Source: Methylocystis sp.
GTDB taxonomy: Bacteria > Pseudomonadota > Alphaproteobacteria > Rhizobiales > Beijerinckiaceae
NCBI GenBank assembly: GCA_023253795.1
Contig: JALRFG010000006.1
Location: 1-32,384, forward strand
Direction of reading: 5' to 3'
DNA length: 32,384 bases
Shown: positions 16,605 to 23,462 of the stretch, piece after piece
How the letters are laid out: the number at the start of each line of letters is the position of its first letter
Numbering within the stretch: the stretch's first letter is position 1
The notes under the pieces: model-generated
Database searches by the model: none
Told to the model about the DNA's origin: nothing
What the model saw: only the letters and a program-made list of their open reading frames with translations
Position numbers and translations under genes: made by a program

Positions 16605-17042
16605 TCACCACTCCCCGATATTTTGGGCGGAGGCCCAGGGCTCTTGCGGCGGCAACGCTTTGCCTTTTTGCAGCAGCTCAATGGAAATCGCGTCCGGCGT
16701 GCGCACAAACGCCATGTGGCCATCGCGCGGCGGACGGTTGATGGTGACGCCAGCGGATTTCAGCCGATCGCAAACAGCGTAAATATCGTCGACGGCGAAA
16801 GCGAGATGTCCGAAATTGCGCCCGCCGGCGTAGCTATGTTCGTCCCAATTGTAGGTCAGCTCGATCATTGGCGCGTCGGTCTCTTTGGCCCGCGCGACAT
16901 CATCCGGCGCGGCGAGATATACCAGCGTGAAGCGGCCTTTCTCATTCTCCATGCGGCGGATTTCGCTCAATCCGAGAAGAGTGAAAAACGCCAGCGCGCC
17001 CTCAAGGTCGCCGACCCGGATCATCGTGTGCAGATAGTTCAT
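16605..17042 (-). CDS. gloA: lactoylglutathione lyase (glyoxalase I), VOC family
   Basis: This 145-aa protein reads as glyoxalase I throughout: [48 protein letters not shown] ... [36 protein letters not shown] ... [20 protein letters not shown]. The four metal ligands of the family are in YLHTMIRV (His), IELTYNW (Glu), [10 protein letters not shown] (His) and ISIELLQK (Glu). It isomerises the methylglyoxal-glutathione hemithioacetal to S-lactoylglutathione. The C-terminal [15 protein letters not shown] is a common alphaproteobacterial tail. AGGAGAC precedes the ATG. It diverges from the CDF gene across 63 bp; TATAAG about 25 bp upstream of the ATG may be the -10. Confidence 0.94.
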   Translation of the reverse strand: MNYLHTMIRVGDLEGALAFFTLLGLSEIRRMENEKGRFTLVYLAAPDDVARAKETDAPMIELTYNWDEHSYAGGRNFGHLAFAVDDIYAVCDRLKSAGVTINRPPRDGHMAFVRTPDAISIELLQKGKALPPQEPWASAQNIGEW

Positions 17043-17105
17043 TTTTGTCTCCTGTGCCGACCGATCTTATATCATTTTCATTCGTCCGGACTTACAACGA
17101 CCGCC

Positions 17106-18509
17106 ATGACCGCCCTCGACCCCGCCGAACGCGCGGGACAAAGCCGCAAGCTTACCGCAGCGCGCGCCTCGATCGCGGCGAGCGCGCTGCTGGCGCTCGC
17201 CAAGCTTGTCGCGGGGCTGTGGTCTGGTTCTCTGGCGCTGCTCTCGGAAGCCGGCCACGCTTTTGTCGACACCGGCGCGACAGTGCTGACTTTTTATGCG
17301 GTGCGGGAGGCGGAGAAGCCCGCCGACGCAGAGCATCATTATGGTCATGGCAAGTTCGAGGCGCTGGCGGCGCTGGTCGAAACCGGCCTGCTTTTCGGCC
17401 TGGCCCTGCTGGTCGTCGGCGAGGCGATCCGCCGGCTGATGGAGACCGACGTAAAGATCGACGCCGGCTGGCCGGTTTACGTCGTGCTCGGCGTCTCGAT
17501 TGGCGTCGATTTCATCCGTTCGCGGCAGTTAGGGGCGATTGCGACGGAGGAGCATAGCGACGCGCTGGCGGCGGACGCCCTCCATTTCGCCAGCGATCTG
17601 GTTTCATCCGTCCTGGCGTTGATCGGGATCGCCGCCACCCAGTTCGGTTTCCTGAAAGGCGATGCGCTCGCTTCTTTTGGCGTCGCCATCTTTATCGCCA
17701 TCGCCGGCTATCGCTTGGGCCAGCGCACGATCAGCACCCTGCTCGACGCCGCGCCCGGCGATCTGACGCCGCAGATCCGGCAAGCCATTACAGATGTGCC
17801 GGGCGTGATTACGCTGGATGATCTGCGTCTGCGCAGCGTTGGTCCCGAGGTGATCGGCGAGGCGGTCATCGGCGTTTCGCGCAGCCTGCGGATGGAGCAG
17901 GCGGCGCACATCAAGCAGGCGGTCGCCGAAGCTGTCGCTGCCGTGGAGCCGCGAGCGTTAATCACCGTGGTGATCGAGCCACGCGCGCTGGATGACGAGA
18001 CGGTCGTCGAACGCACGCTGCTGGTCGCGGCGCGGCGCCATCTGACGGCGCATCACATCATTGCGCAGCAGATTGGCGATCGGCTTGCGATCGGCGTCGA
18101 TGTCGAAGTCGATGGCGCCATGCCGATGGGGCGCGCTCACGCCATCGCAACGGATTTCGAGCGCGCCATCCGCGATGAATTTGGCGCGGATGTCGAAATT
18201 GAAACTCACATCGATCCAATGTCGCCGCATGTGATGGCCGGCGTCGATATTGATCCGGTGGCGCGCGAAGAGATCATTGCGGCGCTTCATCATCATGCGC
18301 TTGAGGTTGGCTGGCTTGGCGACATTCACGATGTGCGCGCGCGTGAAACCTCGGGGGGGTGGGTCGTCAATTTTCATTGTCGCGTCGATCCCGCCGTCGC
18401 CGTCGAGATCGTGCACCAGGCTGTGGATCAGGTCGAGCGGCGGATGCTGGTCCAGTTTCCCGAGATCCTGCGCATCGTCGGGCATGCGGAGCCGGAAGAT
18501 CACGGTTAG
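17106..18509 (+). CDS. cation diffusion facilitator (CDF) metal exporter with extended C-terminus
   Basis: This 467-aa protein starts at ATG 17106; the upstream part of the track ORF is gloA antisense. The N-terminal ~210 residues form the CDF membrane domain (LARLVAGLW-type helix, HYGHGKFEALAALVETG, AGYRLGQRTISTLLDAAPGD). The transport site reads HxxxD on helix 2 (EAGHAFVDTG) and HxxxD on helix 5 (ALHFASDL), the pattern of Zn-type exporters such as ZitB, not the DxxxD of FieF. The remaining ~250 residues are much longer than the single ~80-residue dimerisation domain and seem to hold three tandem copies of it (cores ending VVIEP, THIDP and GHAEP). It probably exports Zn or a similar divalent ion in exchange for protons. 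Confidence 0.9.
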   Translation: MTALDPAERAGQSRKLTAARASIAASALLALAKLVAGLWSGSLALLSEAGHAFVDTGATVLTFYAVREAEKPADAEHHYGHGKFEALAALVETGLLFGLALLVVGEAIRRLMETDVKIDAGWPVYVVLGVSIGVDFIRSRQLGAIATEEHSDALAADALHFASDLVSSVLALIGIAATQFGFLKGDALASFGVAIFIAIAGYRLGQRTISTLLDAAPGDLTPQIRQAITDVPGVITLDDLRLRSVGPEVIGEAVIGVSRSLRMEQAAHIKQAVAEAVAAVEPRALITVVIEPRALDDETVVERTLLVAARRHLTAHHIIAQQIGDRLAIGVDVEVDGAMPMGRAHAIATDFERAIRDEFGADVEIETHIDPMSPHVMAGVDIDPVAREEIIAALHHHALEVGWLGDIHDVRARETSGGWVVNFHCRVDPAVAVEIVHQAVDQVERRMLVQFPEILRIVGHAEPEDHG

Positions 18510-18556
18510 CGGCGCCTGTCGTTCATGGACCCGACGTGATGGTCAATGATCCGGGA

Positions 18557-18832
18557 ATGAGCTATTCAACGGTCATGAGCAAGGAACCCGCCAAAACCGC
18601 CGCCGCCAGCCTGCCCTTCGAACAGGCGATACAGGAACTGGAGCAGATCGTCGGCGCACTTGAGAAAGGCGCCGTGTCGCTGGATGAGTCGGTGGCGCTT
18701 TATGCGCGAGGTCGCGGTCTTCAGGAGCGCTGCGAGAAATTGCTCGCCGAAGCCGAGGCGCGCGTCGAAAAAATCACGCTCGGCGAAAATGGCGCGCCCA
18801 AAGGCGTCGCACCGCTTGATCCTCAAGAATAA
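18557..18832 (+). CDS. xseB: exodeoxyribonuclease VII small subunit
   Basis: This protein of about 91 aa has the core LPFEQAIQELEQIVGALEKGAVSLDESVALYARGRGLQERCEKLLAEAEARVEKITLG, which is the XseB helical hairpin that binds the XseA catalytic subunit; the complex degrades single-stranded DNA. No SD decides the start. ATG 18557 (MSYSTVMSKEP) and ATG 18575 (MSKEPAK, 85 aa) are both possible, and ATG 18539 less so. xseA is not in the window. It lies 47 bp after the CDF gene and converges on the tandem glycosyltransferase. Confidence 0.9.
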   Translation: MSYSTVMSKEPAKTAAASLPFEQAIQELEQIVGALEKGAVSLDESVALYARGRGLQERCEKLLAEAEARVEKITLGENGAPKGVAPLDPQE

Positions 18833-18871
18833 TTGGCCACGATACGTACGTCGGATCGCTCGATGAGAGCG

Positions 18872-21328
18872 TTATCTGACGCTGAGGCGTGGCGTGATCA
18901 GAAGCGCCAGATGGCGCTGATAGGCTTCCTGCGAGAAATGTCTGTCATAATAGGCGCGGGTGGCGCTGGCGGCGCGTGCTGACGCGTCCGGCGCGGGGCG
19001 TTCAGCGCCGGCGCGCAATAACTGCGCAAAGGCCTCGGCGCTCTCGGCATATTCTATCCCCTGCAGAGCCATCACGCTTTCGTCCATGCCGCGCATCGCC
19101 TGTGGCGTGGCGATCAGCGGCAGTCCGCTGGAGAGGGCTTCAACGCTTTTGATCGACAGCCCATGACCGCTGATGGTCGGCAGCAAGGCAAGGCGCGCAT
19201 TGGCGTAAACCGCGCCGAGATCCTCGACCTGTCCGGTAAACCAATTGGCGTAAGCTTTATATTCCTGCGGCGCGCGCGACCGCACACCTGCATCGACATT
19301 GCCGACAATTTGCACCTGAACGCCGGGCGCTTTCGGCGCGATCTCGCGCAAAAACCAGATGACGCTTTCGACATTCGGGGTGTTGTTGCTCGCGACAAGC
19401 AGGATGTCGGGGCCGCCGGGTCCCGTCGGCGCCGGCGGCGTCGCGGGGTAAAGCAGCGCGTGTTGCTTTTCTGGCAATAATTTCTCGAACTCGTTCGCTT
19501 CCCGCGCATTGAGATGCAGCAGCAAGTCCGCATCGCGCATGGCGTCGAGTTCTTCGCCCAGCATCGTCTCATAGCTGACGCGCGGGTGTAACCAGGGCAT
19601 GCGCTTGTTGACCAGCTCATATTGACGCGCCTGCAAATCATGACTGTCGAGAACGATTTGCGTATCGCTGCGCGCTAAGCGTTTTGCAATGGGCGTCAGG
19701 AAAAAATGATTGCAATGGATAAGGTCGAAGCTCTGCGCTTCTACTTCAGGCGAGAGAACGGCCCTTATCGCATTGCCAAGCCGCATGCGCGCCTGATCGC
19801 CATGGAGATAGGGCCAGAGCACGCCGCCCAGAAAATGCGGATGCAGCAGCGCGCGGAAAGGCGCGCCGCCATAATAGCGCGGCTCAGAGTCGAGCTCCGG
19901 CGTCGCGCGGATGAACGGGTTCCAGAGCCATGCGCGTCCGGGAACAAAACCCGGGTCGGAACTGACGGCGATTGGCCAGACATCGGCGCCGAGCGCGCGA
20001 TAGGCGGCGATCTGTCCGAGCACCACCTGATAGGTGCCGCAACTGTGCCAGGCGGGATGCAACAGCGCGATCTTGCGGCCGGCGAGCGGCAGCGTTTTGT
20101 CCGCTGTCCGGGGTTTCAGCGCTTCAAGCGCCGCCGCCAGTTTTCGGGCGTAGGCTGGTGGACTGAACGTCTCCGCATACAGACGACGCGTCGCGCTCTC
20201 GCCTTCCGGCGAGGCGGCGTTTTCAGCCCGTGCCTGCGCTTCTCGCCAGCAGCGCGCAAATTCCGCTGGCTCGGTGGCGAAGGCGACATTATCCAGCGTG
20301 GCAGGATCAATTTTCATGCCGCGAAAGGCGAGCGGCGTCGCCACCAGCAGCGCGCCGCAGGAGAGGGCTTCGACCGCCTTGATCGACAGGCCATGGCCTT
20401 CGACCGTCGGCAGTAACACGCAGCCAGCGGCGGCGTAGACGGCGCCGATGTCTTCGACCCGACCACGGAACAAATGCTGGTGTGCTTCGAACAGCGCCGG
20501 ATCACGCTGTTTCACGCCCCGATCGATATTGCCGTAAATCTCGACGCGCGCGTCGCCGGCCAGTGGCATGACTTCCTGAAGAAGCCAGCGAATGCTGACA
20601 TAATTGGCGTAATTGTCGCTAGCGACGATGATGATGTTGCGTCCGCGCGCCCGGGTGACTTCAGGCACGGCGGGAAAAACCAGCGCATGACGCGATTGCG
20701 GCAACAAGCGACGGAAGTCGGCGTCTTCTTCGCTGTTGAGATGGACGCACAAATCGGCGCGTCGCATCCACGCAAGCTCTTTTTTGAGCATGTCGTCATA
20801 GCTGGCGTGGGGTGGAATGAAGAAGCCGCCGCGGTTGCGCAACACATATTGCCGCGCCTGAATGTCCTGCGTCTCCAGAACGACCGGGATGACTTGACCC
20901 TGTTTCAGCGTTTCGACGAAGGGCAGGGTGAAATAATGATTGGTGTGAAAAAGATCGATTTTTTCATCGGCGAAGCCGGCGGGGATCGGCGCGCGTTTGG
21001 AGAGTTCAAGCAGCCAGGCCGCCTGATCGCCGTGGATCAGACGCCACCAGCCGTCGGTGAGTAGCCGTGAGGCCAGCGCGGCGATGGGCGCGCCAGAGTA
21101 ATAGCGCCGGTCTGCGCCGATATCGCTGGTGGCGGCGATATATTCCCGCCAGCGCCCGCCGCCCGGGGGCGGGGGGGCCAGATCGTCCATAAAGGCGACG
21201 GAGACGACGCGCGCCCCCAGCGCCCGATAGGCGGCGATCTGGCTGACATTGACTTGGTAGCTGCCGCAGGAGTGCCAGGCGGCTTGGACGACTGCGACCG
21301 TCTTGCCCGCCAGAGGGAGAGGATCGAT
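18872..21328 (-). CDS. tandem two-copy GT4-type glycosyltransferase
   Basis: This protein (772 aa from ATG 21190; 818 aa if started at ATC 21328) contains two homologous GT-B glycosyltransferases. Copy 1 has NHYFTLPFVETL, ETQDIQARQYVLRNR and PTVEGHGLSIKAVEALSCGALLVATPLAFRGM. Copy 2 (about 18872-20095) has NHFFLTPIAKRL, DSHDLQARQYELVNK and PTISGHGLSIKSVEALSSGLPLIATPQAMRGM. The GHGLSIK-VEALS block is the nucleotide-sugar-binding part of GT4 enzymes. Copy 2 begins LPLAGRKIALLHPAWHSCGTYQV; its counterpart LPLAGKTVAVVQAAWHSCGSYQV lies upstream of ATG 21190 in the same frame, so the true start is upstream, where no ATG, GTG or TTG exists. AAGGGGG lies 5 bp before the ATC. It is divergent from a second glycosyltransferase and an LptF-like permease. 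No signal peptide; probably cytoplasmic. Donor and acceptor unknown. Confidence 0.8.
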   Translation of the reverse strand: MDPLPLAGKTVAVVQAAWHSCGSYQVNVSQIAAYRALGARVVSVAFMDDLAPPPPGGGRWREYIAATSDIGADRRYYSGAPIAALASRLLTDGWWRLIHGDQAAWLLELSKRAPIPAGFADEKIDLFHTNHYFTLPFVETLKQGQVIPVVLETQDIQARQYVLRNRGGFFIPPHASYDDMLKKELAWMRRADLCVHLNSEEDADFRRLLPQSRHALVFPAVPEVTRARGRNIIIVASDNYANYVSIRWLLQEVMPLAGDARVEIYGNIDRGVKQRDPALFEAHQHLFRGRVEDIGAVYAAAGCVLLPTVEGHGLSIKAVEALSCGALLVATPLAFRGMKIDPATLDNVAFATEPAEFARCWREAQARAENAASPEGESATRRLYAETFSPPAYARKLAAALEALKPRTADKTLPLAGRKIALLHPAWHSCGTYQVVLGQIAAYRALGADVWPIAVSSDPGFVPGRAWLWNPFIRATPELDSEPRYYGGAPFRALLHPHFLGGVLWPYLHGDQARMRLGNAIRAVLSPEVEAQSFDLIHCNHFFLTPIAKRLARSDTQIVLDSHDLQARQYELVNKRMPWLHPRVSYETMLGEELDAMRDADLLLHLNAREANEFEKLLPEKQHALLYPATPPAPTGPGGPDILLVASNNTPNVESVIWFLREIAPKAPGVQVQIVGNVDAGVRSRAPQEYKAYANWFTGQVEDLGAVYANARLALLPTISGHGLSIKSVEALSSGLPLIATPQAMRGMDESVMALQGIEYAESAEAFAQLLRAGAERPAPDASARAASATRAYYDRHFSQEAYQRHLALLITPRLSVR

Positions 21329-21374
21329 GTGCGCCCCCTTGCTTTTGCCCGATTTTTAAAAGTACATCCCCTAT

Positions 21375-22271
21375 ATGAGCCTTCGACGACCAAATCTACC
21401 CCTGCGCGCCCCTGAGACGGGGGGCGCCGAGCCCGCGGCCAAACGCTATGGCGTCGCCATTGTCGGCAACGACAAGATCATCGATTGGTTGTTGCCTTTC
21501 CTTGAAAGCTACCGTGACACCAACGCCGGCCTGCCGCTGTATCTGATCCCCTATGACGACAATGTCGCCCAGACCCGTCGTGCGGCGGAGATTTACGGAG
21601 CCACCTTTATCGAGGAGGAGCCGGTCGAGATCGATCGTCTCTCGCACGAACTCTATCCCGGCATCTTCAATACGAATCGCCGCCGGTTGCGCAAACTTCA
21701 GGCGCTGGCGCTGCCGCTCGACGAAGTCGTTTACGTCGATGTCGATGTGATTGTATTCAGGGATTTCCGCCCCCTGTTCGGGCGGCTTGAGGCTGGCAAG
21801 CAGGAATTTATCGTCGCCTCGCCCAGCTTTGAATATGTCTATAATGAGCGACGTGCGAACTATCCCTTCCTGCAGGATGTTTTATTGTTCAACGACGGCT
21901 TCTGGGTCACGTCGAACACTTATCTGACATTGTCGGATTTCATCGAAACGATCCGCACAGACGCCGCGATTTTTCATGACGTCCGCAAACGTGGCCAGTT
22001 ATTCGCCCAGCCGCTGGTCAACTTCGTCACCCATCGTCGCGGCCTGAAAATCGAGTTGTTGCCGAATTTCGTCGAGAAGGCCTCGCATGAGAGCTTCTAC
22101 AAGGCGCCGGGCGTCAGCTTCCAGAACGGCAAGCCTGTCGATTACGAAGGCAAGGAGATTTATTTCGCGCATTGGGCTGGCGCGACCGCCTTGCCGGCGC
22201 GCGGCGTCTTTGACGCCGCCTGGACAGACTATTCGAAAGCCGCCTGGGCGCGGTTCAAAAACGCGCGCTAG
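21375..22271 (+). CDS. putative GT-A-type (DxD) glycosyltransferase
   Basis: This 298-aa protein has a nucleotide-diphospho-sugar transferase look. The N-terminal strand KRYGVAIVGNDKIIDWLLPFLESYRDTNAGLPLYLIPYDDN resembles the Npun_R2821/R2822-type group. The metal motif DVD sits in VVYVDVDVIVFRDF near residue 125, followed by a variable acceptor region (NDGFWVTSNTYLTLSDF) and a C-terminal HWAGATALPARGVFD, where the histidine could complete the metal site as in GT8 enzymes. It has no membrane segment. It starts 46 bp from the divergent tandem glycosyltransferase and is followed 14 bp later by the permease, so the three probably form one pathway. Family assignment is by eye and moderate; sugar unknown. 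Confidence 0.7.
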   Translation: MSLRRPNLPLRAPETGGAEPAAKRYGVAIVGNDKIIDWLLPFLESYRDTNAGLPLYLIPYDDNVAQTRRAAEIYGATFIEEEPVEIDRLSHELYPGIFNTNRRRLRKLQALALPLDEVVYVDVDVIVFRDFRPLFGRLEAGKQEFIVASPSFEYVYNERRANYPFLQDVLLFNDGFWVTSNTYLTLSDFIETIRTDAAIFHDVRKRGQLFAQPLVNFVTHRRGLKIELLPNFVEKASHESFYKAPGVSFQNGKPVDYEGKEIYFAHWAGATALPARGVFDAAWTDYSKAAWARFKNAR

Positions 22272-22285
22272 CGAGACGGACCGCC

Positions 22286-23446
22286 ATGCCGCGCCTGCTG
22301 TTCATATATTTGTTCAAGCGCATCGGCCTGAGCATGCTGGTCGTGCAGCTGGCGTTGTCTGTGCCGGTCGTTCTGTCTTATCTGCTCTACCAGCTGCCGC
22401 CGGCGGCCGTGCGCGGCGGTCTGGTGACGCCCGCGCTGATAGGCATCTCGCCGACTGTCGCTTTTCTGACCCTGCCGATGGCGGTCGGTCTGGGCACGGC
22501 GCTCGAATTCTCGCGCATGGCGAGCGAAGGCATGATCGCCGTGTTTTACGCGCTGCGATTGTCGGCCTGGGCGATCTGTCGTCCTGCGCTGACGCTTGCC
22601 GCCGGCATTGTCGTTCTCTGCTATCTTCTCGGGAATGTGATTTCGCCTTATTACTCCAGCAATATGCAGGATGTTTTGAATGTCGTGCGTAATTCGCTCA
22701 ACCATCGCATGCTGGACGCCGCGCATTTCTACACCTTCGATAATGGGTTGAAGACGCTTTATATCGAACGCTGGCTGACGCCCGATCTCGCCGCCAATAT
22801 GTATGTTCGGCAAATCTCGATCGAGAAGATGCAGGAAGAGACGATCACGGCGGCGCAGGCCGATTTTCGTCGTAATGAGTCGGGCGTTATTGTCGCTTTG
22901 TCGAAAGGCAGCATCCAGACCCGCTCGCTCACCGGCGCCGGCGAAGTGAAAATCTCGAATTTTGATGAATATGCCATGGCGCTGCCGATGCAGGGCAGCG
23001 GCGCCTTGCCGGAGCGTGGCTGGCATGGCGTTTACGAGCTTTCTCCGTCGGGCTTTAAGGAAAATTTTCAGCAGGCGCTGGTGGATCCGCGCCAACTGGG
23101 CGAATGGTCCGCAGAGGCCGCCAAGCGTTTTGGCGTTCCCATGCTCGCTCTGTCGCATACCTTGCTGGCGTTGGCGCTCGGCCTGACCTTCGGCAACATC
23201 ACGGGGCGTCGTGGGGCGGGGGGCGGTCTGATGATTATGGCCGCGCCAACGGCGCATATTATTTTTCTGGTCTCGCTGGAGTCGCTCATGCGACTCAACT
23301 GGCGCTACGCTTTTCTGCTGGCGGCGCTGGCCGTGCTCGAAACCGGCGTGTCGATCTGGTTGATCAGCCGGCTTAATCGCAACGATCCGCCCGTCCGCGT
23401 TACGTCCGACGCCGAGCCGGAGGATGCGGCGATGTCCGCCGCCTGA
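22286..23446 (+). CDS. LptF/LptG (YjgP/YjgQ) family permease, solitary copy
   Basis: This 386-aa inner-membrane protein has the LptF/LptG layout. An N-terminal helix group (FKRIGLSMLVVQLALSVPVVLSYLLYQLP; VAFLTLPMAVGLGTALEFSRMASEGMIAVFYALRLS) is followed by a large periplasmic jellyroll-like middle (FYTFDNGLKTLYIERW ... KGSIQTRSLTGAGEVKISNFDEYAM). Three C-terminal helices follow (FGVPMLALSHTLLALALGLTFG, GGGLMIMAAPTAHIIFLVSLESLM, AFLLAALAVLETGVSIWLIS). EFSRMASEGMIAVFYALRLS corresponds to the coupling region that contacts LptB. Canonical LptF and LptG are encoded next to each other and export lipopolysaccharide; here one copy follows a glycosyltransferase with no partner, so it may be a paralogue for another glycolipid. 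It converges on glmS. Confidence 0.8.
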   Translation: MPRLLFIYLFKRIGLSMLVVQLALSVPVVLSYLLYQLPPAAVRGGLVTPALIGISPTVAFLTLPMAVGLGTALEFSRMASEGMIAVFYALRLSAWAICRPALTLAAGIVVLCYLLGNVISPYYSSNMQDVLNVVRNSLNHRMLDAAHFYTFDNGLKTLYIERWLTPDLAANMYVRQISIEKMQEETITAAQADFRRNESGVIVALSKGSIQTRSLTGAGEVKISNFDEYAMALPMQGSGALPERGWHGVYELSPSGFKENFQQALVDPRQLGEWSAEAAKRFGVPMLALSHTLLALALGLTFGNITGRRGAGGGLMIMAAPTAHIIFLVSLESLMRLNWRYAFLLAALAVLETGVSIWLISRLNRNDPPVRVTSDAEPEDAAMSAA

Positions 23447-23462
23447 GGCGCGGTATCCGCGC

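Noticed and set aside
16572-17105. N-terminal ~178 residues of the track ORF before the CDF gene
   Set aside because: This part is antisense to gloA; the CDF protein begins naturally at ATG 17106.
21037-21393. 118-aa minus ORF starting at ATG 21393, considered as the true start of the tandem glycosyltransferase after a frameshift
   Set aside because: Copy 1 aligns with copy 2 continuously in the other frame through the C7 run, so no frameshift is needed, and 21393 would overlap the divergent gene.
23448-23462. GCGCGG-TAT-CCGCGC hairpin between the permease and glmS as a terminator
   Set aside because: A short 6-bp stem with no U tract on either strand; too weak to call.
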